From assembly GCF_003864295.1 (NCBI RefSeq), contig NZ_BDQK01000013.1:186001-250000 (forward strand): a DNA stretch of 64,000 nt, written 5' to 3'. Below the pieces are notes generated by a model. It was not told the origin of the DNA and did not search any database. It was given only the letters and a program-made list of their open reading frames with translations. The first letter of the stretch is position 1; every line of letters begins with the position of its first letter. Made by a program: the position numbers and the translations under genes. Positions 55,771 through 62,987 of the stretch are shown piece by piece. Source of the DNA: Aphanothece sacrum FPU1 (lineage in GTDB: Bacteria > Cyanobacteriota > Cyanobacteriia > Cyanobacteriales > Microcystaceae).

Positions 55771-55997
55771 TAACAAAAGAATAAAGTAGAGGTCATTAAA
55801 GATTCGGTTTTCCCTAGCCAGACAAAACTAAAATAATTATTTCTTTTTTTATTATAGAGTTTTCAATAACAGAAGAAAGTCAATGAGATGAAATGATATC
55901 ACCAATATCGTACCTAAAGGTTTATTGTCGCCCGATGTGATATGATAGAATGATGAACAAAACAGGCAAAGCAGCAAAATAACGATAAAATATATAG

Positions 55998-56291
55998 ATG
56001 GATGTCGTCTATTGCTTACAAGGAACTGAATTTGAATGGGATACCAATAAAGCTCAAATTAATCTTCAGAAACATGGGGTAACATTTGAGGAAGCAGCAG
56101 AAGCATTTTTTGACCCATTTTATCAAACAGGAGATGGGACAATATATGGTGAAAGAAGAGAATTTATTCTAGGTTATTCCCTAGCTTATCGCATTCTATT
56201 TGTCGTTTATGTAGAAAGAAATCAACGAACTCGAATTATTTCTGCACGTCCAGCCACTCGAATAGAGAAAAAGCAATATGAACAATCCTAA
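55998..56291 (+). CDS. brnT: BrnT-family toxin-like protein
   Basis: 97 residues with the BrnT/DUF497 pattern: FEWDTNKAQINLQKHGVTFEEAAEAFFDP, RREFILGYSLAYRILFVVYVER and RTRIISARPATRIEKKQYEQ. BrnT is a RelE-fold ribonuclease. The 3' end overlaps the RHH-type partner by 14 nt. The pair sits between hlyD and the PPIase gene on the same strand. Confidence 0.9.
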   Translation: MDVVYCLQGTEFEWDTNKAQINLQKHGVTFEEAAEAFFDPFYQTGDGTIYGERREFILGYSLAYRILFVVYVERNQRTRIISARPATRIEKKQYEQS

Positions 56292-56499
56292 TGAAAAAAT
56301 TATTCTCAATATCAAACCCCGTCCCTCAGAAACCTTATCCATTGTTATTCCTAAAGATACCCTGGAATCTCTCAAAGAAATAGCCAATAATCAGGATATG
56401 TCTTTAGAAGCCCTATTAAAATTTTACATCGGAAAAGGCTTACGTCAAGATTTAGCAAAATTGGCCTCTGATTCAGAAATAGTAACTTATCATCATTAA
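56278..56499 (+). CDS. brnA: BrnA-like antitoxin
   Basis: 73 residues. The N-terminal part IILNIKPRPSETLSIVIPKDTLESLKEIANNQDMSLEALLKFYIGKGL is a ribbon-helix-helix DNA-binding region. It overlaps brnT by 14 nt. It should bind and neutralise BrnT and repress the operon. Confidence 0.75.
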   Translation: MNNPNEKIILNIKPRPSETLSIVIPKDTLESLKEIANNQDMSLEALLKFYIGKGLRQDLAKLASDSEIVTYHH

Positions 56500-56514
56500 A
56501 ACTTTCAATATAAC

Positions 56515-57297
56515 ATGACGATTATGTTAGAAAATATCACTATTACCGAAGAAGAAATCCTAAAACAAGCTAAATTCTCTGGTAAAATGCCAGAAATAAT
56601 AGAAGGAATTATTAATCGTCAAATTATTGCTGAAGAAGGGAATAGGGCAGGAATTACAGTAGAAACAGAAGAACTCCAGCAAGCAGCAGATCAATTTCGG
56701 TTAGTAAAGAACCTTCAGAGTGCGGAAGAAACTCATAAATGGTTAGAAAAAAATCAGCTTTCTGTAGATGATTTTGAAGAGATGCTTTATTATAGTATTC
56801 TTTCTGGAAAATTAGCTAACCATCTTTTTGCTGATAAAATTGAAGCTTATTTTTATCAAAATCAATTAAATTATGCTGAAGTGGTAATGTATGAAGTTGT
56901 CTTAGATGATCAAGATTTAGCAATGGAATTGTATTATGCTATTGATGAACAAGAAATGAGCTTTTGGGATGTAGCACATCAATATATACAGGATACAGAG
57001 TTAAGACGTAAAGGGGGATATTTAGGAAGGGTTAAACGTCAGGAGTTAAAACCAGAAATTTCTGCGGCTGTTTTTGCAGCAAATCCTCCCCAATTTCTGA
57101 AACCTATTATGACATCTCAAGGAGTTCATTTAGTTTTTGTAGAGGAGATAATACAACCAGAATTAGATGAGAATATAAACTATCAAATATTATCTGATTT
57201 GTTTTCTGAATGGTTAAAAGAAAAATTTCAGCAAGTTGATATGACGGCTAGTGCCTCTCCCGTGCCTGTGGTGATAAGTAAAGCTTATAATTCGTAG
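56515..57297 (+). CDS. Parvulin-type peptidyl-prolyl isomerase-like protein
   Basis: 260 residues with a SurA/PrsA-like helical N-domain (EIIEGIINRQIIAEEGNRAGITVETEEL) and a C-terminal PPIC domain (YYAIDEQEMSFWDVAHQY; RRKGGYLGRVKRQELKPEISAAVFAANPPQFLKPIMTSQGVHLVFVEE in part). No signal peptide is present, so it would act in the cytoplasm. Such genes recur in cyanobacterial C39-ABC/HlyD loci, where a role in handling the exported substrate is inferred. Confidence 0.85.
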   Translation: MTIMLENITITEEEILKQAKFSGKMPEIIEGIINRQIIAEEGNRAGITVETEELQQAADQFRLVKNLQSAEETHKWLEKNQLSVDDFEEMLYYSILSGKLANHLFADKIEAYFYQNQLNYAEVVMYEVVLDDQDLAMELYYAIDEQEMSFWDVAHQYIQDTELRRKGGYLGRVKRQELKPEISAAVFAANPPQFLKPIMTSQGVHLVFVEEIIQPELDENINYQILSDLFSEWLKEKFQQVDMTASASPVPVVISKAYNS

Positions 57298-57422
57298 GGT
57301 GGGTTAGACGCTGCTATAATTTTGATGAAAAACGCATAACTTTTAAGGCGCGTCGTAACCCATCATCTTAAGTATTGTAGCTGATTATACATTTTATACC
57401 AAGATGTCGGGAGAGCCTGTTC

Positions 57423-58664
57423 TCAACTCTTTTTAGCCTTTTTCAAACCTAACCCAATCCCGAAACTGCCCAAAGCCAACAATCCTAACACAGACGATGG
57501 TTCAGGAACCGCCTGGGTGTCATTAATTCCTGCGACCCAAGCTTCAATATTTCCGTCAGGGTTCACCCCAAAACCAACAATGGTTGAACCATCATTAGAA
57601 ATATCTGCAACTTCCAACGCTCCCCAACCCGTCAAGTCCAAACCCAAGTCAACGAATAATTGACGCAGAGGGCGAATTCCGCTATTTTTATCCCAAATAA
57701 AGGGTTCTATGCCCAAATCACTCTCACTTTGTCCAATCACAATCGAGCCATCTCCAGAAACCGCAAAAGACCGGCTGAAAAAATTGCCTCCAGGTAAATC
57801 TCCCAACCCGACGAGTCCTGTATCTGCACTCCAAATAAAAGCTTCTGTCCCACTCGTATCCGAAATAGGAAGACCACCAGCACTAGAGTTGGCACTAGAA
57901 CTCCTCCCTACAATAATCGAACCATCAGTTGAGATATCCGTCGCTCGGCTAAAAAAATCGCCCCCAGCTAAATCTCCCAACCCGACAAGTCCTGTATCTG
58001 CCCTCCAAATAAAGGCTTCCACGCCATTGTTACTGCTGCCACTGCCTACAATAATGGAACCATCATTAGAAGTTGAGGTGGCTACGCTGTTAAAAAGGCC
58101 TCCGGGTAAATCTCCTAACCCGACGATTCCTGTGTCTGCCGTCCAGCGAAAAGCTTCCAGGCCAGAGGCACTGCTACTCTGACCAACAATAACAGAGCCA
58201 TCGGGGGAAACTTTAAAACTAAAACTGAAGAAATTCCCTCCAGGTAAATCCCCCAATGGTACAAGTCCGGTTTCAGCAGTCCAGCGAAAAGCTTCTAGGG
58301 GTGGGAAACTTCCATTGTCAGTGCTGGAACTGACGCTAGAACCAACCCCTGCAATGACAGAACCATCAGCAGAAACCCCAAAAGATGTACTGATAAAATT
58401 CCCTCCTGGCAAATCTCCTAACCCTACAAGTCCGCTTTCTGCAGTCCAGCGAAAGGCTTCATTTTCACCAACAGGGGTTACGCCAGAACCGACGACGACC
58501 GAACCATCAGCACTAACGGCTAAAGCACCACTGCTAAAAGCTCCTCCTGGCAAGTCTCCTAGTCCTGTAAAGAAAGCAGCCATAGCGGGAGTAGCTCCAT
58601 TGAAGCCTCCGAAAACGGCTCCCGCAATGATAACAGTAAATTGGAAAAGGCTTTTTTTAGACAT
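57423..58664 (-). CDS. Exported HAF-repeat protein with PEP-CTERM
   Basis: Start chosen at ATG 58664 (MSKKSLFQFTVIIAGAVFGGF); an in-frame GTG lies 18 bases upstream. A signal peptide is followed by about seven extracellular HAF repeats of the form GLGDLPGG.F.S....VS.DGS.IVG.S....G.EAFRW. The C-terminal sorting tail is VPEPSSVLGLLALGSFGIGLGLKK. This is a beta-propeller-like surface protein processed by exosortase. It lies directly downstream of the three GG peptide genes on the same strand, about 190 bp away. Confidence 0.88.
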   Translation of the reverse strand: MSKKSLFQFTVIIAGAVFGGFNGATPAMAAFFTGLGDLPGGAFSSGALAVSADGSVVVGSGVTPVGENEAFRWTAESGLVGLGDLPGGNFISTSFGVSADGSVIAGVGSSVSSSTDNGSFPPLEAFRWTAETGLVPLGDLPGGNFFSFSFKVSPDGSVIVGQSSSASGLEAFRWTADTGIVGLGDLPGGLFNSVATSTSNDGSIIVGSGSSNNGVEAFIWRADTGLVGLGDLAGGDFFSRATDISTDGSIIVGRSSSANSSAGGLPISDTSGTEAFIWSADTGLVGLGDLPGGNFFSRSFAVSGDGSIVIGQSESDLGIEPFIWDKNSGIRPLRQLFVDLGLDLTGWGALEVADISNDGSTIVGFGVNPDGNIEAWVAGINDTQAVPEPSSVLGLLALGSFGIGLGLKKAKKS

Positions 58665-58757
58665 TGTTATCTCTCTCAACACTTTTTATTGAATATGCTC
58701 GATATTAAGCAACAACAAAGAGAATTAGTCTCTTAAATCCCACTTAAATAGTAACTC

Positions 58758-58778
58758 AGCCGGAAGATATTTCCGGCT
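58758..58778 (-). terminator. Hairpin between peptide 1 and the HAF protein gene
   Basis: Perfect 8-bp arms AGCCGGAA (58758-58765) / TTCCGGCT (58771-58778). It is the same hairpin that follows the other two peptide genes. There is no long U run after it, so it could be an mRNA-processing or partial-termination hairpin. Confidence 0.55.
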
Positions 58779-58855
58779 AAGATACGGGAGTGCCGATGCT
58801 TTTCTAACCTATGCTGTTCTCAAACCCGTCATGTATTCTGTCGGGAATTTTTCCT

Positions 58856-59065
58856 TTAAACTAGGAAATTGAAAAAGCCCTTACAGCCACTGAGAATTGG
58901 TGGCTTAATTACCACAATTGGATCAAATGGATCAAATGGATCAAAGATTACCAATTCTCCCCCCCGAATTTGGTTAAGGTCGCTCTCCTCTTTAAGAGTT
59001 TCAAGACTATTTTCCTCGATTAATTGGGGGTTTAGCTCAAGATTATCGATTTTGATTTTAGACAT
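58856..59065 (-). CDS. Double-glycine precursor peptide 1 (69 aa)
   Basis: The leader MSKIKIDNLELNPQLIEE continues to DLNQIRGG, with Leu at -7, Ile at -4 and GG at -2/-1, the usual C39 cleavage signal. The core after GG is 33 residues: it begins ELVIFDPFDPFDPIVV and ends LSGCKGFFNFLV. The triple FDP comes from a 9-bp DNA repeat. Relative to the two neighbouring precursors it has a 20-residue insertion between GG and LSGCKG. AAGGAG precedes the ATG. It is the likely substrate of the C39 exporter at 51473-54184. Confidence 0.85.
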   Translation of the reverse strand: MSKIKIDNLELNPQLIEENSLETLKEESDLNQIRGGELVIFDPFDPFDPIVVIKPPILSGCKGFFNFLV

Positions 59066-59100
59066 TGCTCTAATCTCCTTGTTGAATTTTTCAAGCTTTC

Positions 59101-59155
59101 AATAAAGTCGAGGGTTTGACTTTATTATTAACTCAGCCGGAAGATAATTCCGGCT
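59101..59155 (-). promoter_or_regulatory. Paired hairpins in peptide intergenic unit (unit 1)
   Basis: Two perfect stems lie between consecutive peptide genes: AATAAAGTC (59101-59109) / GACTTTATT (59118-59126), and AGCCGGAA (59135-59142) / TTCCGGCT (59148-59155). Both recur 317 bp further on (59418-59443 and 59452-59472). Confidence 0.7.
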
Positions 59156-59232
59156 AAGATACAGGAGTGCCGATGCTTTTCTAACCTATGCTGTTCTCAA
59201 GCCCGTCATGTATTCTGTCGGGAATTTTTCCT

Positions 59233-59382
59233 TTAAAATAAACCAAACCAACCCTTACAGCCACTGAGAAACAGTCCTCCCCGAATTTTATTGAGGTCGC
59301 TTTCGTCTTTAAGAGTTTTAAGACTATTTTCCTCAATTAATTGGGGGTTTAGCTCAAGATTATCGATTTTGATTTTAGACAT
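59233..59382 (-). CDS. Double-glycine precursor peptide 2 (49 aa)
   Basis: A 49-codon gene read from the minus strand. The leader starts MSKIKIDNLELNPQLIEENS and ends ESDLNKIRGG. The core is the 13-residue LFLSGCKGWFGLF, hydrophobic with one Cys. AAGGAG lies 9 bases before the ATG. It has the same leader as its neighbours and the same 317-bp spacing of starts. No lanthipeptide, cyclase or radical-SAM modification enzyme is adjacent, so the mature product may be unmodified or a disulfide dimer. Confidence 0.85.
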   Translation of the reverse strand: MSKIKIDNLELNPQLIEENSLKTLKDESDLNKIRGGLFLSGCKGWFGLF

Positions 59383-59549
59383 TGCTCTAATCTCCTTGTT
59401 GAATTTTTCAAGCTTTCAATAAAGTCGAGGGTTTGACTTTATTATTAACTCAGCCGGAAGATAATTCCGGCTAAGATACAGGAGTGCCGATGCTTTTCTA
59501 ACCTATGCTGTTCTCAAGCCCGTCATGTATTCTGTCGGGAATTTTTCCT

Positions 59550-59699
59550 TTAAAATAAACCAAACCAACCCTTACAGCCACTGAGAAACAGTCCTCCCCG
59601 AATTTTATTCAATTCGCTTTCCTCTTTAACAGTTTCAAGACTATTATACTCAATTAATTGGGGGTTTAGTTTAAGATTATCAATTTTGATTTTAGACAT
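59550..59699 (-). CDS. Double-glycine precursor peptide 3 (49 aa)
   Basis: Another 49-codon gene and the first of the array in transcription order. The leader differs at a few sites (NLKLNPQLIEYNSLETV; ESELNKIRGG, with Glu at -8). The core LFLSGCKGWFGLF is identical to peptide 2. AAGGAG precedes the ATG. The upstream 40 bp diverge from the other two units, consistent with its own promoter. Confidence 0.85.
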   Translation of the reverse strand: MSKIKIDNLKLNPQLIEYNSLETVKEESELNKIRGGLFLSGCKGWFGLF

Positions 59700-59741
59700 T
59701 ATTCTAATCTCCTTGTTGAATTTTTCAAGCTTTGAATAAAT

Positions 59742-59769
59742 CCTATCTAGTTTATATAGGTTATGTCAA
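59742..59769 (-). promoter_or_regulatory. Candidate promoter of the peptide array
   Basis: On the minus strand, TTGACA (59764-59769) is followed by TATATAAACTAGGAT. A -10-like TAGGAT lies only about 14 nt away, shorter than the ideal, so the assignment is tentative. It is absent from the other two units. Confidence 0.35.
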
Positions 59770-60141
59770 TAATATTTTGAAAATTAAAAAGAAATAAATG
59801 TGATAATTATCTCTTTTTTATAGATAATTATTAAAAGTATAAGTAGTCGGAGATAAATAAACAATACTATGTTAAGAAATGTTTATAGGTTGTAACCCCT
59901 CTCCGGCACTCCCTTTGCTCCGGCACTCCCCTGCTTACTTGATCGTAACATTTATTTTTGTTTAGATACTTTAAGAAATATTACTACGACTGAAACCTTT
60001 TCGGTGTTGCCCGCTGCCTGACTTCATCGTTAACTTTAATTTTGTCCGACTAGTTAAATTCTAGGTTGGGTAGGCAACCTTTGTTTATATAGCTTAACTT
60101 TTTAGAATTAAAGTTTATTATTTGTAATAATTAAGCTGATT
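59770..60141. other. Intergenic region with one hairpin repeat
   Basis: AT-rich. Contains CTCCGGCACTCCC repeated near 59901 and 59916, and a hairpin-family copy AGGTTGG...GCAACCT (60063-60080) in reverse orientation. No gene is seen. Confidence 0.6.
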
Positions 60142-61077
60142 TTAAACCTTAGTTATTGCTGTGGTAATAGCTTGAGAAATAAAGGGCATAATAGCTTTAT
60201 TTTGACTATTAATTTTGCCCTCAGTAAAGACAATTAAAAGATAAGGTTGTTGTTGTGGAATTTCAATATAAGCAGCATCGTGACGGACTTGACTTGTCCA
60301 ACCTGCTTTTGACCATAATTGAGCATTAGGGACTAAACTTTCCCCTAAAAAGCCTATTATTTGATTTTCTTCCGCTTTATTGATATCTTTGGGGTTAAGA
60401 CTCCGTTTTAATAAAGACATCATCTGTTGCGATCGCGTTGAAGAAACGGCCACACCTCCAATGATAGTATGTAATAATCTGGCGACAGCATTGGTGGTTA
60501 ACATATTGCGATTTTCCATCATTTCTCCTAAAAAGGCCCGTTCTCTGCCATAGGGGCCATCACCCCAAGTTTTTTGGTTAACATTGATAGAATCTAATTC
60601 TTCCCATCCCAGAGAACGAAAATAACGGTTAACCAGGTTACGTTGGTTTTTCCAGGTGTCAAAGGGGCCTTGGGGTAATTCTGGGCCGCTGGTGGTTCCG
60701 GTTAACACATCGACTATCAAATTAGTAGCATCATTGCTAGAATCAATTATCATATCCCGAATAGCCCGGTTTAATTCTTGAGATTCAGTGACCATGCCAC
60801 TTTCAAGCCATTCATGAATCGCAACGAGATAAAATAATTTGACCACACTCGCAGGGTAAATGCGTTCTATTCCCCGATAACTAAACCCTCTGACTGAATA
60901 TTTCCAAAATTCCTCGGCAGAGATTGCACCTCCTGTATTGACGATAACTGGGGAATCATAGACTATCCAAGTTAATGCTAATTGATTTGGAGCTAATTCT
61001 GGAAATTTTGCCCAAGTAGCGTCTAAAATCTCGGTAGCGAGTTGTTGTAATGTCTCGTCTTGGGAAAAAAATGTCAT
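60142..61077 (-). CDS. Beta-lactamase-like serine hydrolase
   Basis: 311 residues of the class A beta-lactamase/PBP-like fold: SxxK in YPASVVKLFYLV, SxN in IDSSNDATNL, and KxG in WSKAGWTSQV. No signal peptide is evident, so it may be cytoplasmic or atypically exported. Cyanobacterial relatives are usually annotated as serine hydrolases; beta-lactam hydrolysis cannot be claimed. Confidence 0.85.
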   Translation of the reverse strand: MTFFSQDETLQQLATEILDATWAKFPELAPNQLALTWIVYDSPVIVNTGGAISAEEFWKYSVRGFSYRGIERIYPASVVKLFYLVAIHEWLESGMVTESQELNRAIRDMIIDSSNDATNLIVDVLTGTTSGPELPQGPFDTWKNQRNLVNRYFRSLGWEELDSINVNQKTWGDGPYGRERAFLGEMMENRNMLTTNAVARLLHTIIGGVAVSSTRSQQMMSLLKRSLNPKDINKAEENQIIGFLGESLVPNAQLWSKAGWTSQVRHDAAYIEIPQQQPYLLIVFTEGKINSQNKAIMPFISQAITTAITKV

Positions 61078-61309
61078 ATCGGTTTGGGGGGGTGTAGTAA
61101 TAACTTATATTTTACTGTTTTTGGTGAATAAACTAAAACCCATTTAAAATGGGTTTTACTAAGACAAAAAGTAACAGAGAACTGAAATACATCTAATCTT
61201 AAAAATATACAATGATAGATTTTCTCTGATTTTGTGGTACAGGCTGGAAGCCTGTAAATTATTTGGTTATAATTAATTCGATATAGTTTAATCTGGGTCG
61301 GAACATCTA

Positions 61310-61900
61310 ATGCTCAAAGCAATCGCAAAAAATGATATAGAATTAGATAAATCAAAAGCTTTGACTGATGAGCAGTTTATGGCATTGACTGAAGAGGGAA
61401 ACCGTTACGAATATGTGGATGGAAAGTTAATTTTTGTGGCAAATTCAGGTGTAGAACATGGTTATTTAGCCCTGACTCTTGGATATTTTTTGACTGGTTT
61501 TGTGCGAACTCATAAACTTGGTGTGACTTGTGATTCTAGTACCGCTTTTAAGATGCAAACTGGCAACAAAAGATCTCCCGATTTGGCATTCATCGCTAAG
61601 GAAAGATTACAGGGTTTAAAGCGATTACCTAAAGGCTTTTTTGAGGGTGCGCCTGATTTAGCAGTGGAAATTATTTCTCCTAATAATACTTTTGAAGAAA
61701 TTCATAATAAGTTAGTCGAATATTTCGAGAATGGAACTCGTTTAACATGGGTTATTTTGCCTGATGAGGAGTCTGTATTGGTTTATCATAAGCCCAAACC
61801 ATCGAAGCTTTTACAATTAGAAGATAGTCTTGATGGAGAAGATGTTATCCCTAATTTTAGTCTACCTTTGCTAGAGTTATTTCAAGAATTATCTTTTTAG
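61310..61900 (+). CDS. Uma2-family (DUF820) nuclease-fold protein
   Basis: 196 residues with the PD-(D/E)xK-like core: EEGNRYEYVDGKLIFV, CDSSTAFKMQTGNKRSPDLAFIAKERL, PDLAVEIISPNNTFEEIHNKLVEYFENGTRLTWVI (in part). The family is very abundant in cyanobacteria and its role is unsettled; a restriction-like or mobile nuclease role has been suggested. It is complete at both ends. Confidence 0.92.
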   Translation: MLKAIAKNDIELDKSKALTDEQFMALTEEGNRYEYVDGKLIFVANSGVEHGYLALTLGYFLTGFVRTHKLGVTCDSSTAFKMQTGNKRSPDLAFIAKERLQGLKRLPKGFFEGAPDLAVEIISPNNTFEEIHNKLVEYFENGTRLTWVILPDEESVLVYHKPKPSKLLQLEDSLDGEDVIPNFSLPLLELFQELSF

Positions 61901-62049
61901 CAAGCAATTAAATTTATTTTTTTGGGTAATAAATCAGAAAATACTAGGTTATTTACTCATAGAAAATATTGTAGGCTGGGGAGCCACTCCTGTCTTGGGG
62001 ATGGTTAAATATCTTGACAAGATATTTATTTGTAGTTACAATTTTTACC

Positions 62050-62322
62050 ATGCACATTGGTTATGATCCTAAAAAAAATCAGAGAAATATCGTAGAGCGT
62101 GGGTTGTCCTTTGATGATGTGGTGTTTTTGAATTGGGATCAAGCGTTAATTCGCATCGATGATAGAAAAGATTATGGAGAAGTTCGCTATAACGCCTTTG
62201 CTATAGGCGAAGATGGCAAAGCATACAGCGTGACGTTTACACTGCGCGGTGATGTTGTATGGATCATTAGCTTTCGTCGCGCCCGTAACAAAGAAAGGAG
62301 GTTTTATGAACAAAGATCATGA
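62050..62322 (+). CDS. brnT: BrnT-family toxin (second locus)
   Basis: Start chosen at ATG 62050 (MHIGYDPKKNQRNIVERGLSFDDVVFL). The body matches BrnT: DYGEVRYNAFAIGEDGKAYSVTFTLRGDVVWIISFRRARNKERRFYEQR. An in-frame start 36 bases upstream adds a hydrophobic stretch not expected. It overlaps brnA by 17 nt. It is only distantly similar to the pair at 56 kb, so it was acquired independently. Confidence 0.92.
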   Translation: MHIGYDPKKNQRNIVERGLSFDDVVFLNWDQALIRIDDRKDYGEVRYNAFAIGEDGKAYSVTFTLRGDVVWIISFRRARNKERRFYEQRS

Positions 62323-62593
62323 TTCATTGAAAGAGGATGAGGAAAACCCTATCTGGACTAAGGATGATTTCGAGAAGGCACAACCAGCACAAAACGTTCT
62401 GCCCAAAGAATTTTTTGCGAGCATGAAGAAGGCTAGGGGCCAGCGTGGAAAACAAAAAGACCCAACAAAGCAACAAGTCACACTGCGATTAGACCCTGAA
62501 ATTATTGACTACTTTAAGTCACAGAAGCCTGAAGGCTGGCAAACGCGACTCAACCAAGCCTTAAAAAGCTATATCGATGAGCATCCTATCTAA
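62306..62593 (+). CDS. brnA: BrnA-family antitoxin (second locus)
   Basis: Start chosen at ATG 62306, preceded by AAAGGAGG. 95 residues: a linker with PIWTKDDFEKAQPAQNVLP, then the ribbon-helix-helix KQQVTLRLDPEIIDYFKSQKPEGWQTRLNQALKSYI (in part), a typical BrnA C-terminus. It neutralises BrnT. Confidence 0.92.
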   Translation: MNKDHDSLKEDEENPIWTKDDFEKAQPAQNVLPKEFFASMKKARGQRGKQKDPTKQQVTLRLDPEIIDYFKSQKPEGWQTRLNQALKSYIDEHPI

Positions 62594-62887
62594 TTGAACA
62601 AAAAAAAGTAATCTATAGTTACTTTTTAAAATCATTACTTTACTAAAGGAAATACAAACGGTTACTCAGATGATACAACAAAACACCCGCATTGAAAATG
62701 TTTAACAATAGATTTAGTTTATCTAATTTTGGTTCTTTTCAATTTCAAAAATAAGATTTTCTCTTTGACTATAAAATTCTTCGTCAGGTAACATTTTTTT
62801 TGTTTAGAATTTAGTGTAATTTTAGTGTAATTAACTTGAATTAGTTATGAGTTAATATATAAAACGTATACTTAAAGCGGGTTTCAA
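62594..62887. other. AT-rich intergenic region
   Basis: No gene or RNA is recognised. It has a direct repeat TTTAGTGTAATTTTAGTGTAATT at 62813-62832 and a run of T near 62790. Confidence 0.5.
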
Positions 62888-62891
62888 GTTA

Positions 62892-62963
62892 TGGGCGATA
62901 CTGGATTTGAACCAGTGACCCTTTCCGTGTGAAGGAAATGCGCTACCCCTGTGCTAATCGCCC
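62892..62963 (-). tRNA. trnV: tRNA-Val (CAC)
   Basis: 72-nt cloverleaf on the minus strand: acceptor GGGCGAT / ATCGCCC (with A discriminator), anticodon stem TTTCC/GGAAA with loop TTCACAC (anticodon CAC), and T arm TGGTTCAAATCCAG. CCA is not encoded. It lies 24 bp downstream of fabD. Confidence 0.95.
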
Positions 62964-62987
62964 TAATCGCTTTAATCCTAGCACACA

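Larger units (their letters stand above)
58740..59735 (-). repeat. Tandem 317-bp peptide-gene repeat array
   Basis: Starts of the three peptide genes are spaced exactly 317 bp (59699, 59382, 59065), and both coding and 167-bp intergenic parts are nearly identical. The unit following peptide 1 is 60 bp longer because of the core insertion. It shows tandem gene duplication. Confidence 0.9.

Noticed and set aside
57709-58692. Antisense Pro/Lys-rich frames over the HAF-repeat gene
   Set aside because: They mirror the repeat codons of the PEP-CTERM protein and have no independent features.
58869-59105. Plus-strand 78-codon frame opposite peptide 1
   Set aside because: The minus-strand frame has a ribosome site, a GG leader and two paralogues; the plus-strand frame is not conserved across the repeats.
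60142-61077. Antibiotic-resistance beta-lactamase
   Set aside because: The SxxK, SxN and KxG motifs are shared with many non-resistance serine hydrolases, and no signal peptide is seen.
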